Assembly: GCA_039029915.1 (NCBI GenBank)
Contig: JBCCFD010000128.1
Location: forward strand, 1-16,875
DNA length: 16,875 nt
Origin: QQUD01 sp039029915
GTDB taxonomy: Bacteria > Chloroflexota > Anaerolineae > Promineifilales > Promineifilaceae
Reading direction: 5' to 3'
Part shown: piece by piece, positions 6,807 to 13,196 of the stretch
Position numbering within the stretch: position 1 is the first letter of the stretch
Layout of the letters: each line of letters begins with the position of its first letter
Notes under the pieces: model-generated
Told to the model about the DNA's origin: nothing
Databases searched by the model: none
The model's input: only the letters and a program-made list of their open reading frames with translations
Position numbers and translations under genes: made by a program

Positions 6807-8018
6807 ATGACCCATAAACTTTTAGTGGTTGATGATCATCCCGAAACTTTAGATATTATTACGAGCGTACTGGCACAACATGAATATAAAGTGTTTAGTG
6901 CCCGTTCTGGGTTTCAAGGACTATCCATCGCTGAAAAAGAGTCGCCCGACTTGATTATGGTTGACGGCATGATGCCGGAGATGGATGGGTGGGAATTTTG
7001 CCGCCGCATAAGAAGTAATCCGAATTTAGCACAAACCCCCATTATTATGTTCTCGGCTGAAGATAGTCCCAGACAAAAGTTAGCAGGCTTTGATGCTGGT
7101 GCCGATGATTATCTGACGAAACCTACTGAACCCGATGAACTTGTTGAGCGGGTTGAAGTGCTGTTGAACTCCTCAAAAACCCACAAGCACAATATGTCTG
7201 CTGTGCAAGTGGAACAGGATACACGAAGCCATGACCTGATGGGCACCCGTCATGTTGGTAGCGATCAGCTAGAAGAGCCAAAATCTCAAAAGAGTCAGGT
7301 TATTGTGGTTATGGGAGCGCGTGGTGGTGTGGGGACCACTACTACGGCCATCAATGTTGCAGCCAGCTTAGCCGCTTCTGGGCGCTCTACGCTCTTGCTT
7401 GACTTGGATCAAACCCAAGGGCATGTGGCTGTTTATTTGAAGCAAAAGGTTTCTCGTGAAGCCAAACGGTTGCCTACCTTATCGCCTGAACAGATTCCGG
7501 GCCACCTGCCTTCGGCAATGATTTCTTGGAATGATCACTTGAAGATTATTCCTTCAAGGGCCAATCTGCTTGGGAACTATCAGAATTATTCCCCAGAACA
7601 GTTGAAAGCAATCTGCAACACGGTGGTAAAACCTAACTCGTTCCTCGTGATTGACGCTGGACGTGGCGTTTCACCTTTGACCTCATCAATTTTGGAAGAG
7701 GCGCACCATATCTTGGTTTGCTTACGGCCGGAGCGAGTTGCATTAGCAGCAGCGCGACGGTTGATGGTGCTTTGGCAAAAAGCGATGTTTTCAACGTCGA
7801 AGATACACCCCATTATTTTAGACTTCAACAATAATCGGGAAATTCCGCAGCAGGCGATTGAGTCTTACTTGGGACGGCCGTTATATGGGATTGTGCCCAT
7901 TAATTCGCAGGAGTTTACTCAATCCGTCAACAAAGGAATCCCGCTCGTTCAACTGATTGAAAATAGTGTGACAGCGTTCCAGTTCAAGCAGCTTGCCCAA
8001 AAAATAACAACAGTTTAA
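6807..8018 (+). CDS. Response-regulator receiver fused to a ParA/TadZ (CpaE)-like ATPase domain
   Basis: Residues 1-120 are a CheY-like receiver: acidic pair D9-D10, phospho-acceptor D53 in 'MVDGMMPEMDG', S83, and K105 in 'LTKP'. After a linker, residues from about 164 form a ParA/MinD-type domain with 'GARGGVGTTTT' at 170-180 and 'LLLDLDQTQG'. The P-loop lysine and the signature lysine of canonical ParA (KGGVGKT) are replaced (R172, T177), as is usual in CpaE/TadZ proteins that position Tad/Flp pilus machines. I chose ATG 6807 because the receiver starts right there; an upstream in-frame GTG at 6786 would add seven residues. No other tad genes are nearby, so a pilus role is not established. 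The gap before it is about 215 bp. Confidence 0.85.
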   Translation: MTHKLLVVDDHPETLDIITSVLAQHEYKVFSARSGFQGLSIAEKESPDLIMVDGMMPEMDGWEFCRRIRSNPNLAQTPIIMFSAEDSPRQKLAGFDAGADDYLTKPTEPDELVERVEVLLNSSKTHKHNMSAVQVEQDTRSHDLMGTRHVGSDQLEEPKSQKSQVIVVMGARGGVGTTTTAINVAASLAASGRSTLLLDLDQTQGHVAVYLKQKVSREAKRLPTLSPEQIPGHLPSAMISWNDHLKIIPSRANLLGNYQNYSPEQLKAICNTVVKPNSFLVIDAGRGVSPLTSSILEEAHHILVCLRPERVALAAARRLMVLWQKAMFSTSKIHPIILDFNNNREIPQQAIESYLGRPLYGIVPINSQEFTQSVNKGIPLVQLIENSVTAFQFKQLAQKITTV

Positions 8019-8087
8019 ATCTATTTTAAGTTTGCGCGTCTTGCCCGAAAAAAAGTTATTGTTTGTTTATGAGACGGAGTATTTAGC

Positions 8088-8846
8088 ATGTCCGAGTCCC
8101 TTCAACGTGCAATGGAAATTGTCAAAAACAGTCAACGACTGGTTTGTTTAACGGGAGCTGGTATTAGCACTCCCTCCGGTATTCCAGACTTTAGGAGTCC
8201 CGAGTCGGGCGCGTGGGAAAAGGTTGACCCCTTTGAAGTGGCTTCAATTCAAGCGTTTCGCCGTCATCCCCAGAAATTCTATGATTGGTTGTACCCCACG
8301 ACTGAATTGATGCTAAGCGCCAAACCGAATGCGGCCCACCAAGCTTTAGTGGATTTAGAGAAACACGGTCCATTAACGGCCGTTGTTACTCAAAATATTG
8401 ATATGCTTCATTTTAAGGCGGGGTCTAAAACGGTGTACGAGGTGCATGGCAATGTGCGTACGGCTAGTTGTATTAGCTGTGGTGATCAGCAAGATGGGGA
8501 ACCACTCTTAAAAGAACTTATCAAGACAAAAATTGCGCCAGTTTGCTCAAAATGTGGCGGTGCGATTAAACCTGATGTTGTTTTATTTGGTGAGCTTTTA
8601 CCTTTTTCCATTTTGCAACAAGCGGAAGCGGCTGTAGAATCATGTGACGTGATATTGGTAGTTGGCTCCTCCTTAGAAGTGGGGCCAGTTAATCAGATGC
8701 CAATCTTGGCCAAAAGGAAAGGGGCCAAATTTATTATTATCAACTTAGGTAATACCCAGCTTGATTCGATCGCGGATGTTGTCGTTCATGCAGATGTCGT
8801 AGATGCTGTTCCCCAATTGGCAGCACCTTTTCTACCAAAACAGTAA
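8088..8846 (+). CDS. Sir2-family NAD-dependent protein deacylase (sirtuin)
   Basis: Sirtuins remove acetyl or other acyl groups from lysine side chains while consuming NAD. The 252-residue product is full length. It shows G23-A-G-I-S27 with 'PSGIPDFRS', the T101-Q-N-I-D105 motif, catalytic H120 in 'VHGN', a zinc site C128-x2-C131...C153-x2-C156, and the NAD-binding 'FGELLP' and 'VVGSSLEVGPVN' segments. It resembles class III/CobB-type bacterial enzymes; I see no basis to assign a specific acyl preference. SD GGAG (8076-8079) lies 8 nt before ATG. Its TAA is followed immediately by the start codon of the histidine kinase, so the two are almost certainly cotranscribed. Confidence 0.95.
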   Translation: MSESLQRAMEIVKNSQRLVCLTGAGISTPSGIPDFRSPESGAWEKVDPFEVASIQAFRRHPQKFYDWLYPTTELMLSAKPNAAHQALVDLEKHGPLTAVVTQNIDMLHFKAGSKTVYEVHGNVRTASCISCGDQQDGEPLLKELIKTKIAPVCSKCGGAIKPDVVLFGELLPFSILQQAEAAVESCDVILVVGSSLEVGPVNQMPILAKRKGAKFIIINLGNTQLDSIADVVVHADVVDAVPQLAAPFLPKQ

Positions 8847-10094
8847 ATGGTTATGGCAAGACCCGAAGTTCACCTGACAAATACCCAAGAACCTGAAACC
8901 ATCTCCCCAGAACACCTCCTGAGGCTCTTAGAAATAAGCGGTCGATTAAGCTCGACTTTGCGTCTTGACGAACTGCTGGATTTGGTGATGCATGTGGCAA
9001 TCGATTTAACTGGCACAGAAGCGGCTTCAATTTTGCTTTTAGATAATCGCACGGGGAAGATGTACTTTGCTGCCTCTACGAATCAAGTTATCACAGATGA
9101 GATTGAGGTGCCGCTCGATAACAGTATTGCGGGTTGGGTGGTGCGTAACGGCCGTTATCAAATTCTGAGTGATGTTCAAACGGACGACCGCCATTTTTCC
9201 GGTATCGATGAAGAGCTAGAGTTTGTGACGCGCTCTATGTTGGCCGTGCCGCTTATTGCACACGATCAGGTTCTTGGCGCTTTGGAAGTCATTAACAAAA
9301 TCGACGGGAGCACCACCTATTCTCAGCAGGATGTGGCCCTAATGGAGGCGCTGGCCTCACAATCGGCCGTTGCTATCATGAATGCGCGACTGTTTTCCCA
9401 GTCAGACCTACTGGCTGAAATTATGCATGAGGTTAAAACGCCACTAATGGCGATTACGACGGCGAGCGAGCTGCTGGTACGCACTGATTTGCCTGAAGAA
9501 AAGCATGATGAGCTGATTGGTATGATTCGTCGAGAATCGAAACGACTGTCTAAAATGACGCGTGATTTCTTGGATTTTGCCCGCTTGGAATCTGGCCGAC
9601 AATCGATTGCGCAAAATCCGGTTGATATTAGAATGGTGGTTTCTGACGTGGTTCATATCTCAAACCCACAAGCGTCTGAACGCAATATTGTGATCGAAAC
9701 AACCTTGGATTCAAATCTGCCCACGGTTGAGTCTGCTCCATATGTCATTGGCGATAGCGATCGGTTAAAGCAGGTACTGCTCAACTTAGTGAGCAATGCG
9801 GTGAAGTACAATCGAGAAAACGGCCGTGTTTATATTAAAACACGTCTAGAGACGGATGAACTACAAATTGGGGTGGAAGACACGGGGGCTGGTATCGAGC
9901 CGCAAGATATTGAGCATCTATTTGAACGCTTCTATCGTATCCCCGGTAGTGAATCGGCTGAAGGGACGGGGCTAGGGCTTTCTGTGGCGAAAACAATTGT
10001 GGAACAGCATAACGGCCGTATTGTTGTTGACAGTGTCGTTGGCAAAGGGACAACCTTTACGATTCATTTACCGCTGTCCCATCACAAAAAGTGA
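8847..10094 (+). CDS. GAF-domain sensor histidine kinase
   Basis: The 415-residue protein has no membrane helix, so it is a soluble sensor. It contains a GAF domain at about residues 24-183 ('LDELLDLVMHVAIDLTGTEAAS' to 'MEALASQSAVAIMNARL'), a HisKA dimerisation domain with the H-box H194-E-V-K-T-P, and an HATPase domain with N-box N313-L-V-S-N317, G1 box D345-T-G-A-G and G2 box G373-T-G-L-G-L. All catalytic residues expected of a working histidine kinase are present. It starts directly at the sirtuin stop with no SD, suggesting translational coupling; an in-frame ATG two codons later is also possible. Its partner could be the receiver protein upstream at 6807, but this is inferred from proximity only. 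Confidence 0.93.
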   Translation: MVMARPEVHLTNTQEPETISPEHLLRLLEISGRLSSTLRLDELLDLVMHVAIDLTGTEAASILLLDNRTGKMYFAASTNQVITDEIEVPLDNSIAGWVVRNGRYQILSDVQTDDRHFSGIDEELEFVTRSMLAVPLIAHDQVLGALEVINKIDGSTTYSQQDVALMEALASQSAVAIMNARLFSQSDLLAEIMHEVKTPLMAITTASELLVRTDLPEEKHDELIGMIRRESKRLSKMTRDFLDFARLESGRQSIAQNPVDIRMVVSDVVHISNPQASERNIVIETTLDSNLPTVESAPYVIGDSDRLKQVLLNLVSNAVKYNRENGRVYIKTRLETDELQIGVEDTGAGIEPQDIEHLFERFYRIPGSESAEGTGLGLSVAKTIVEQHNGRIVVDSVVGKGTTFTIHLPLSHHKK

Positions 10095-10135
10095 TTGTCC
10101 CCCTTGTGTGTAAGAAATCATTAAAAATCATCGTC

Positions 10136-10141
10136 TATAAT
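10136..10141 (+). promoter_or_regulatory. Perfect -10 box TATAAT upstream of trxB
   Basis: TATAAT matches the sigma-70 consensus fully and lies 79 bp before the trxB ATG. No good -35 is seen at 16-18 bp, and the area is AT-rich. If used, the transcript would have a leader of about 70 nt that includes the hairpin at 10160-10191. Confidence 0.35.
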
Positions 10142-10159
10142 TTATATTAACTAAAAAAC

Positions 10160-10197
10160 AAATCGTGTAGGTTATTATTCAGACGCGATTTTTATTA
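10160..10197 (+). terminator. Possible terminator or leader hairpin before trxB
   Basis: AAATCGTGT (10160-10168) pairs with ACGCGATTT (10183-10191) as a 9-bp stem with one G-U pair and a 14-nt loop, followed by TTTATT. It can be the terminator of the sirtuin-kinase operon. If the TATAAT at 10136 is a real promoter, it lies inside the trxB leader instead. Confidence 0.4.
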
Positions 10198-10220
10198 AAG
10201 AAAGGTCTTGAAAAAATATT

Positions 10221-11153
10221 ATGGAAAAAGAACGCGTTATTATTATTGGTTCTGGTCCAGCTGGCATTACGTCCGCACTTTATACCGCCCGCGCGCAATT
10301 AAACCCTTTGGTGATTGCGGGTATGCAATTGGGTGGACAAATCTCAATCACGCACGAAGTTGAAAATTATCCCGGCTTCTGGTCGGCTGAAAAGACCCCA
10401 ACTGGGCCTGACCTTGTAGACGTCATGCAAAAACAGGCTGAAAGCTTTGGGGCACGCTTTGAGTTTGATGAGGTGACTGAGGTTGATTTTACCAGTGGGC
10501 CTCCGTTTACGGTTAAAACGCACGGCAAAACGTACCAAGCTGACGGTGTCATCGTGACGGCTGGCGCCTCGCCTAAACATTTGAATGTACCGGGTGAAGA
10601 AGAGTACGTGGGCCGTGGCGTGAGCTACTGTGGTACCTGCGATGGCTTCTTTTTCCGCGGCAAGGATGTCGTTGTTGTCGGTGGTGGGGATAGCGCGATG
10701 GAAGAAGGTCTGTTTCTGACCAAATTTGCCAACAAAGTAGAAGTTGTGCATCGTCGCGATAGCTTGCGGGCTGGTGTGAATCTTCAAGAACGCGCCCGTG
10801 CTAATGAGAAAATTTCCTTTGTTTGGGATACCGTGATTGAAGAGATTAATGGGAATGGTGTCGTTGATCATATTAAAGTGAAAAACACCAGAACGGGTGA
10901 AGAGTCTGTTCGGCAAACAGATGGCGTCTTTATCTTCATTGGGCACTATCCAAACAGCCAGTTCCTGGCCAATCAGCTGGCAATGGACGAGCAGGGCTAT
11001 GTCATTACTGATGAACGGTACCGAACCAATATTCCGGGTGTTTATGCAGCCGGTGAAATCCAAGACAACCATTTCCGTCAAATTGCGACTTCAGTCGGCC
11101 AAGGCTGCGGGGCAGCTATGGAGCTTGAGAAGTGGCTGGCTGAGCATGAATAA
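10221..11153 (+). CDS. trxB: Thioredoxin-disulfide reductase
   Basis: TrxB uses NADPH and FAD to reduce thioredoxin in the cytoplasm. The 310-residue product has the normal length and all hallmarks: FAD-binding G10-S-G-P-A-G15 at the N terminus, 'MQLGGQI' (35-41), redox-active C137-G-T-C140 followed by 'DGFFF', an NADPH-binding 'VVGGGDSAMEEGLFLT' motif, 'HRRDSLRA' for the NADPH phosphate, and a C-terminal 'GVYAAGEIQD' FAD segment. The CGTC centre differs by one residue from the common CATC, and E replaces the usual D in AAGD; both are mild variants. No thioredoxin gene is adjacent. It is transcribed alone, ending at a strong terminator. Confidence 0.95.
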   Translation: MEKERVIIIGSGPAGITSALYTARAQLNPLVIAGMQLGGQISITHEVENYPGFWSAEKTPTGPDLVDVMQKQAESFGARFEFDEVTEVDFTSGPPFTVKTHGKTYQADGVIVTAGASPKHLNVPGEEEYVGRGVSYCGTCDGFFFRGKDVVVVGGGDSAMEEGLFLTKFANKVEVVHRRDSLRAGVNLQERARANEKISFVWDTVIEEINGNGVVDHIKVKNTRTGEESVRQTDGVFIFIGHYPNSQFLANQLAMDEQGYVITDERYRTNIPGVYAAGEIQDNHFRQIATSVGQGCGAAMELEKWLAEHE

Positions 11154-11163
11154 TATCTTGACT

Positions 11164-11179
11164 AAGTGATTGATCACTT
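11164..11179 (+). terminator. Short perfect hairpin after trxB
   Basis: AAGTGAT (11164-11170) and ATCACTT (11173-11179) are perfect complements with almost no loop (a 6-bp stem with a 4-nt loop is more realistic). It lies 10 bp after the trxB stop and has no T-tract, so it may be only an accessory structure to the main terminator downstream. Confidence 0.3.
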
Positions 11180-11183
11180 GGAG

Positions 11184-11250
11184 AGCAATTATTGAATAAT
11201 GATGAGTGGGTAGCGATTTAGCTACCCACTTTTTGATCCCAATAATTGCT
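11184..11250 (+). terminator. Strong nested intrinsic terminator of trxB
   Basis: The inner stem AGTGGGTAGC (11205-11214) pairs perfectly with GCTACCCACT (11221-11230) around a 6-nt loop and is followed by TTTT. An outer perfect 10-bp stem, AGCAATTATT (11184-11193) with AATAATTGCT (11241-11250), encloses it. The inner hairpin is a standard rho-independent terminator; the outer arm pair is unusual. Confidence 0.85.
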
Positions 11251-11265
11251 TAAGCCTCCCAATAT

Positions 11266-11295
11266 CCAATCCCCAATCCCTGATCCCTAATCCCC
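11266..11295. repeat. Heptamer tandem repeat with G-quadruplex pattern
   Basis: From 11266 the sequence reads as heptamers: CCAATCC, CCAATCC, CTGATCC, CTAATCC, then CC. The four C-runs at 11271-11274, 11278-11280, 11285-11287 and 11292-11295 give, on the minus strand, four runs of 3-4 G with 3-4 nt loops, a canonical intramolecular G-quadruplex motif. It lies between the trxB terminator and the promoter of the TPR gene. Confidence 0.75.
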
Positions 11296-11299
11296 ATCA

Positions 11300-11308
11300 T
11301 GCTATACT
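11300..11308 (+). promoter_or_regulatory. Extended -10 promoter, predicted leaderless start (TPR gene)
   Basis: TGCTATACT contains the -10 TATACT (11303-11308, 5 of 6 matches) with the TGn extension. Six nt separate it from the ATG at 11315 and no SD is present, predicting a leaderless mRNA. Confidence 0.55.
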
Positions 11309-11314
11309 GTACTT

Positions 11315-11752
11315 ATGTTTAAATTCCTCTGGTCGTGGGCGCTATTTACTTGGGGTGGGTTGCACCGGTACTTTGGGCACGCTAATGTGATGCTTTCTGA
11401 GCACGCGCGAGCGATTCACTACTTCGAGCGAGCGTATCAGGTTGATCCTTCATTTACGGCGGCACGATTGCACAAGGGGGTGCTGTTGAGCCGTGAATTT
11501 GGGAAGCATGAAGAGGCGCTGGCTATTTTTGAGGAGGTTTTGGCAAAAGAGCCTGAGAATTCGATGGCGCTGCTCAATCGCGCTTTGACTTTGCAGGATA
11601 ACGGCCGTTTTCCAGAAGCATTAACCGCCCTTGAAGCCTACCTCGCTTTGCCAAGTCGAGACGGCCACTGGGAGGAAGCGAAACGAATGTTACGGCCGTT
11701 GCAGGATATTGTGGCTGATCTTCAGGATAATGAGCCTGATAGCGAAGTATGA
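11315..11752 (+). CDS. Small tetratricopeptide-repeat protein
   Basis: The 145-residue product contains TPR-like helices: 'HARAIHYFERAYQVDPSFTAARLHKGVLL', followed by 'HEEALAIFEEVLAKEPENSMALLNRALTLQ' and 'RFPEALTALEAYLALP', each with the alternating small and aromatic residues of TPR units (about residues 30-130). TPR domains mediate protein-protein contacts, and no catalytic domain is present. The first 20 residues are aromatic and hydrophobic (MFKFLWSWALFTWGG), which may bind a membrane weakly. It has its own predicted promoter and is convergent with the metallopeptidase gene 75 bp downstream. Two palindrome copies lie inside (11600-11609 perfect, 11691-11700 with one mismatch). Confidence 0.8.
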   Translation: MFKFLWSWALFTWGGLHRYFGHANVMLSEHARAIHYFERAYQVDPSFTAARLHKGVLLSREFGKHEEALAIFEEVLAKEPENSMALLNRALTLQDNGRFPEALTALEAYLALPSRDGHWEEAKRMLRPLQDIVADLQDNEPDSEV

Positions 11753-11827
11753 TTAAGCTTAGCGCAGCCTTACCGTGCGAAACAGTAGCGCTTGACGCAG
11801 ATTGCGAAAAAGCGTTGTTCCAAAAAA

Positions 11828-13105
11828 TTACGAAGAGCTATTGAGCGTTTCGATTAAGGTTTCCAATTCCGCAAAGCTGCCCAATTGAGCCATATTGTCC
11901 ATAAACTCCCGCAGCGTCGGGCTAAGTGCTCTGACTTCACGCACCGCCGGACCAACTGGGTCTTCCCCCGTTGCACCGCCCGGTTGGGCCGCGTAAGCTC
12001 CATAAAATGCAAAGTACGCCTGATTCAGTTTGCGAATGTTGTAGCCATTGTCAACAAACGTGATGCGTCGTGCTTCCATATACGCCTCCGCTGCATCAAT
12101 TTCTCCTTCGGCCAATAATCGATCAACTTCTATGCGCGTTTCGGCCATTTCGGCGCGAAAGTCAAAGGGCGGCGAGGCGTCAGGCTCAGGCTCAGGCGGT
12201 GGGGCTGGGTTTTCAGGCGGCGGTGGGGGCACAAATTCGGGATAAAATCGCTCAATCACCTGATTGGCAACCTCACGGTCGATGATAGAGGCAGTGGTTT
12301 CGTTCATGATACGCACTTGGGGATCCGTAAGATAGTTAACCCCAATTGGGTAGAATCCCATCCAGTGATGTGACCATTCATGGGCGGTGACTTCAACGAG
12401 CCAATTGATATTGGTTGTTTCTTGAATCATGGCTGGGAAGGTGCCTAGTCCACCGATGGGGACAACGAGCCCTGAAAGGGCAAGATCATCATAAACGGCC
12501 GTTTCAATCTCATCCATATCCGGTGTGGGTAAACCGTTGATGAGCGTATAAGAATGCAACCGCTCAATACGGTCTCTGGGCGAAACCATCAGAAACGAGG
12601 GCAGCGGTGACATGTGCATAATAACGGGGGGCCAAACGCGTCCCCCAACCTCAAATCCTTCTTCAACTAATATTTGGCCGACCTGATCTTGAACAATAGC
12701 TTCTGCTAACGGCCGTTTTTCTTCAACCAATGCTCGCTTCTGTGCAAAGTCATTCTGCAGCGATTGAGAAGCTGCATCAGGGTCATTGATGTCGGGATTT
12801 GTGTAAAGTGCGCTAATTTCACGCTCTAGTCGTTGGGTTTCACCCAAAAGCGTCAGATAAGCAATGACAAAGTCCGCTTGTTCCGACGCGTTCATAGCCT
12901 GATAACTTTCCGTGGACAAGGCTTGCACCTTGGTTGATAGTGCGCCAAACTCCCAAATCAAGAAATCAAACTGCCGCTGCCCAATAATGGCTTCCAGTTG
13001 ATATTCTTCTTCTCCAAATTGGGGCCACTGGGGTTTGAGAATGAGGAGCAGCAGGAGGGCTAAGCCGATTGCCCTTGCTCGGTGCAAAATTGAACGCCAT
13101 TTCAT
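11828..13105 (-). CDS. Membrane-anchored HExxH metallopeptidase-like protein
   Basis: The preferred product is 425 residues. It has a basic start (MKWRSILHRARA), an N-terminal membrane helix at about residues 12-25, a long helical region, a zinc motif H242-E243-W-S-H246, and a Glu in 'NETTA' (E269) 22 residues further on, which resembles the third zinc ligand of gluzincins. A proline-rich linker near residues 280-305 precedes a helical C terminus. This suggests a surface-anchored zinc peptidase, but I cannot assign a named family. I chose ATG 13103-13105 instead of the upstream ATG at 13147 because a -10 box ends 6 nt before it, as at three other genes here, and because the longer start would overlap the divergent promoter. 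Confidence 0.75.
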   Translation of the reverse strand: MKWRSILHRARAIGLALLLLLILKPQWPQFGEEEYQLEAIIGQRQFDFLIWEFGALSTKVQALSTESYQAMNASEQADFVIAYLTLLGETQRLEREISALYTNPDINDPDAASQSLQNDFAQKRALVEEKRPLAEAIVQDQVGQILVEEGFEVGGRVWPPVIMHMSPLPSFLMVSPRDRIERLHSYTLINGLPTPDMDEIETAVYDDLALSGLVVPIGGLGTFPAMIQETTNINWLVEVTAHEWSHHWMGFYPIGVNYLTDPQVRIMNETTASIIDREVANQVIERFYPEFVPPPPPENPAPPPEPEPDASPPFDFRAEMAETRIEVDRLLAEGEIDAAEAYMEARRITFVDNGYNIRKLNQAYFAFYGAYAAQPGGATGEDPVGPAVREVRALSPTLREFMDNMAQLGSFAELETLIETLNSSS

Positions 13106-13111
13106 ACGCCA

Positions 13112-13117
13112 ATCATA
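13112..13117 (-). promoter_or_regulatory. -10 box, predicted leaderless start (metallopeptidase)
   Basis: Read on the minus strand, TATGAT (5 of 6 matches) is followed by the 6 nt TGGCGT and then the ATG at 13105. No SD is present. This supports the downstream start codon over the one at 13147. Confidence 0.5.
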
Positions 13118-13184
13118 GAAGATGAAAAACGGCCGTTCAATAAACACTCAACATCCTCTCATCGCCGTTACGATATCTTTTCGA

Positions 13185-13190
13185 TACAAT
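13185..13190 (+). promoter_or_regulatory. -10 box, predicted leaderless start (ABC ATPase)
   Basis: TACAAT (5 of 6 matches) ends 6 nt before the ATG at 13197; the intervening bases are CTAAAG. There is no SD. It lies in a 91-bp divergent intergenic region that also holds a perfect AACGGCCGTT at 13128-13137. Confidence 0.5.
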
Positions 13191-13196
13191 CTAAAG

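Noticed and set aside
10344..11081. 245-codon frame antisense to trxB
   Set aside because: It lies wholly inside a certain gene, has no start signal or family features, and is explained as a codon-bias shadow.
12160..12235. G-rich stretch as a G-quadruplex or regulatory repeat
   Set aside because: It is the complement of the Pro-rich linker codons of the metallopeptidase and has only three G-runs of three or more; coding explains it.
13122..13196. Longer start of the ABC ATPase homologue at 13122
   Set aside because: It would add 25 residues not found in the family and overlap the divergent promoter of the metallopeptidase; the -10 box at 13185-13190 points to ATG 13197.
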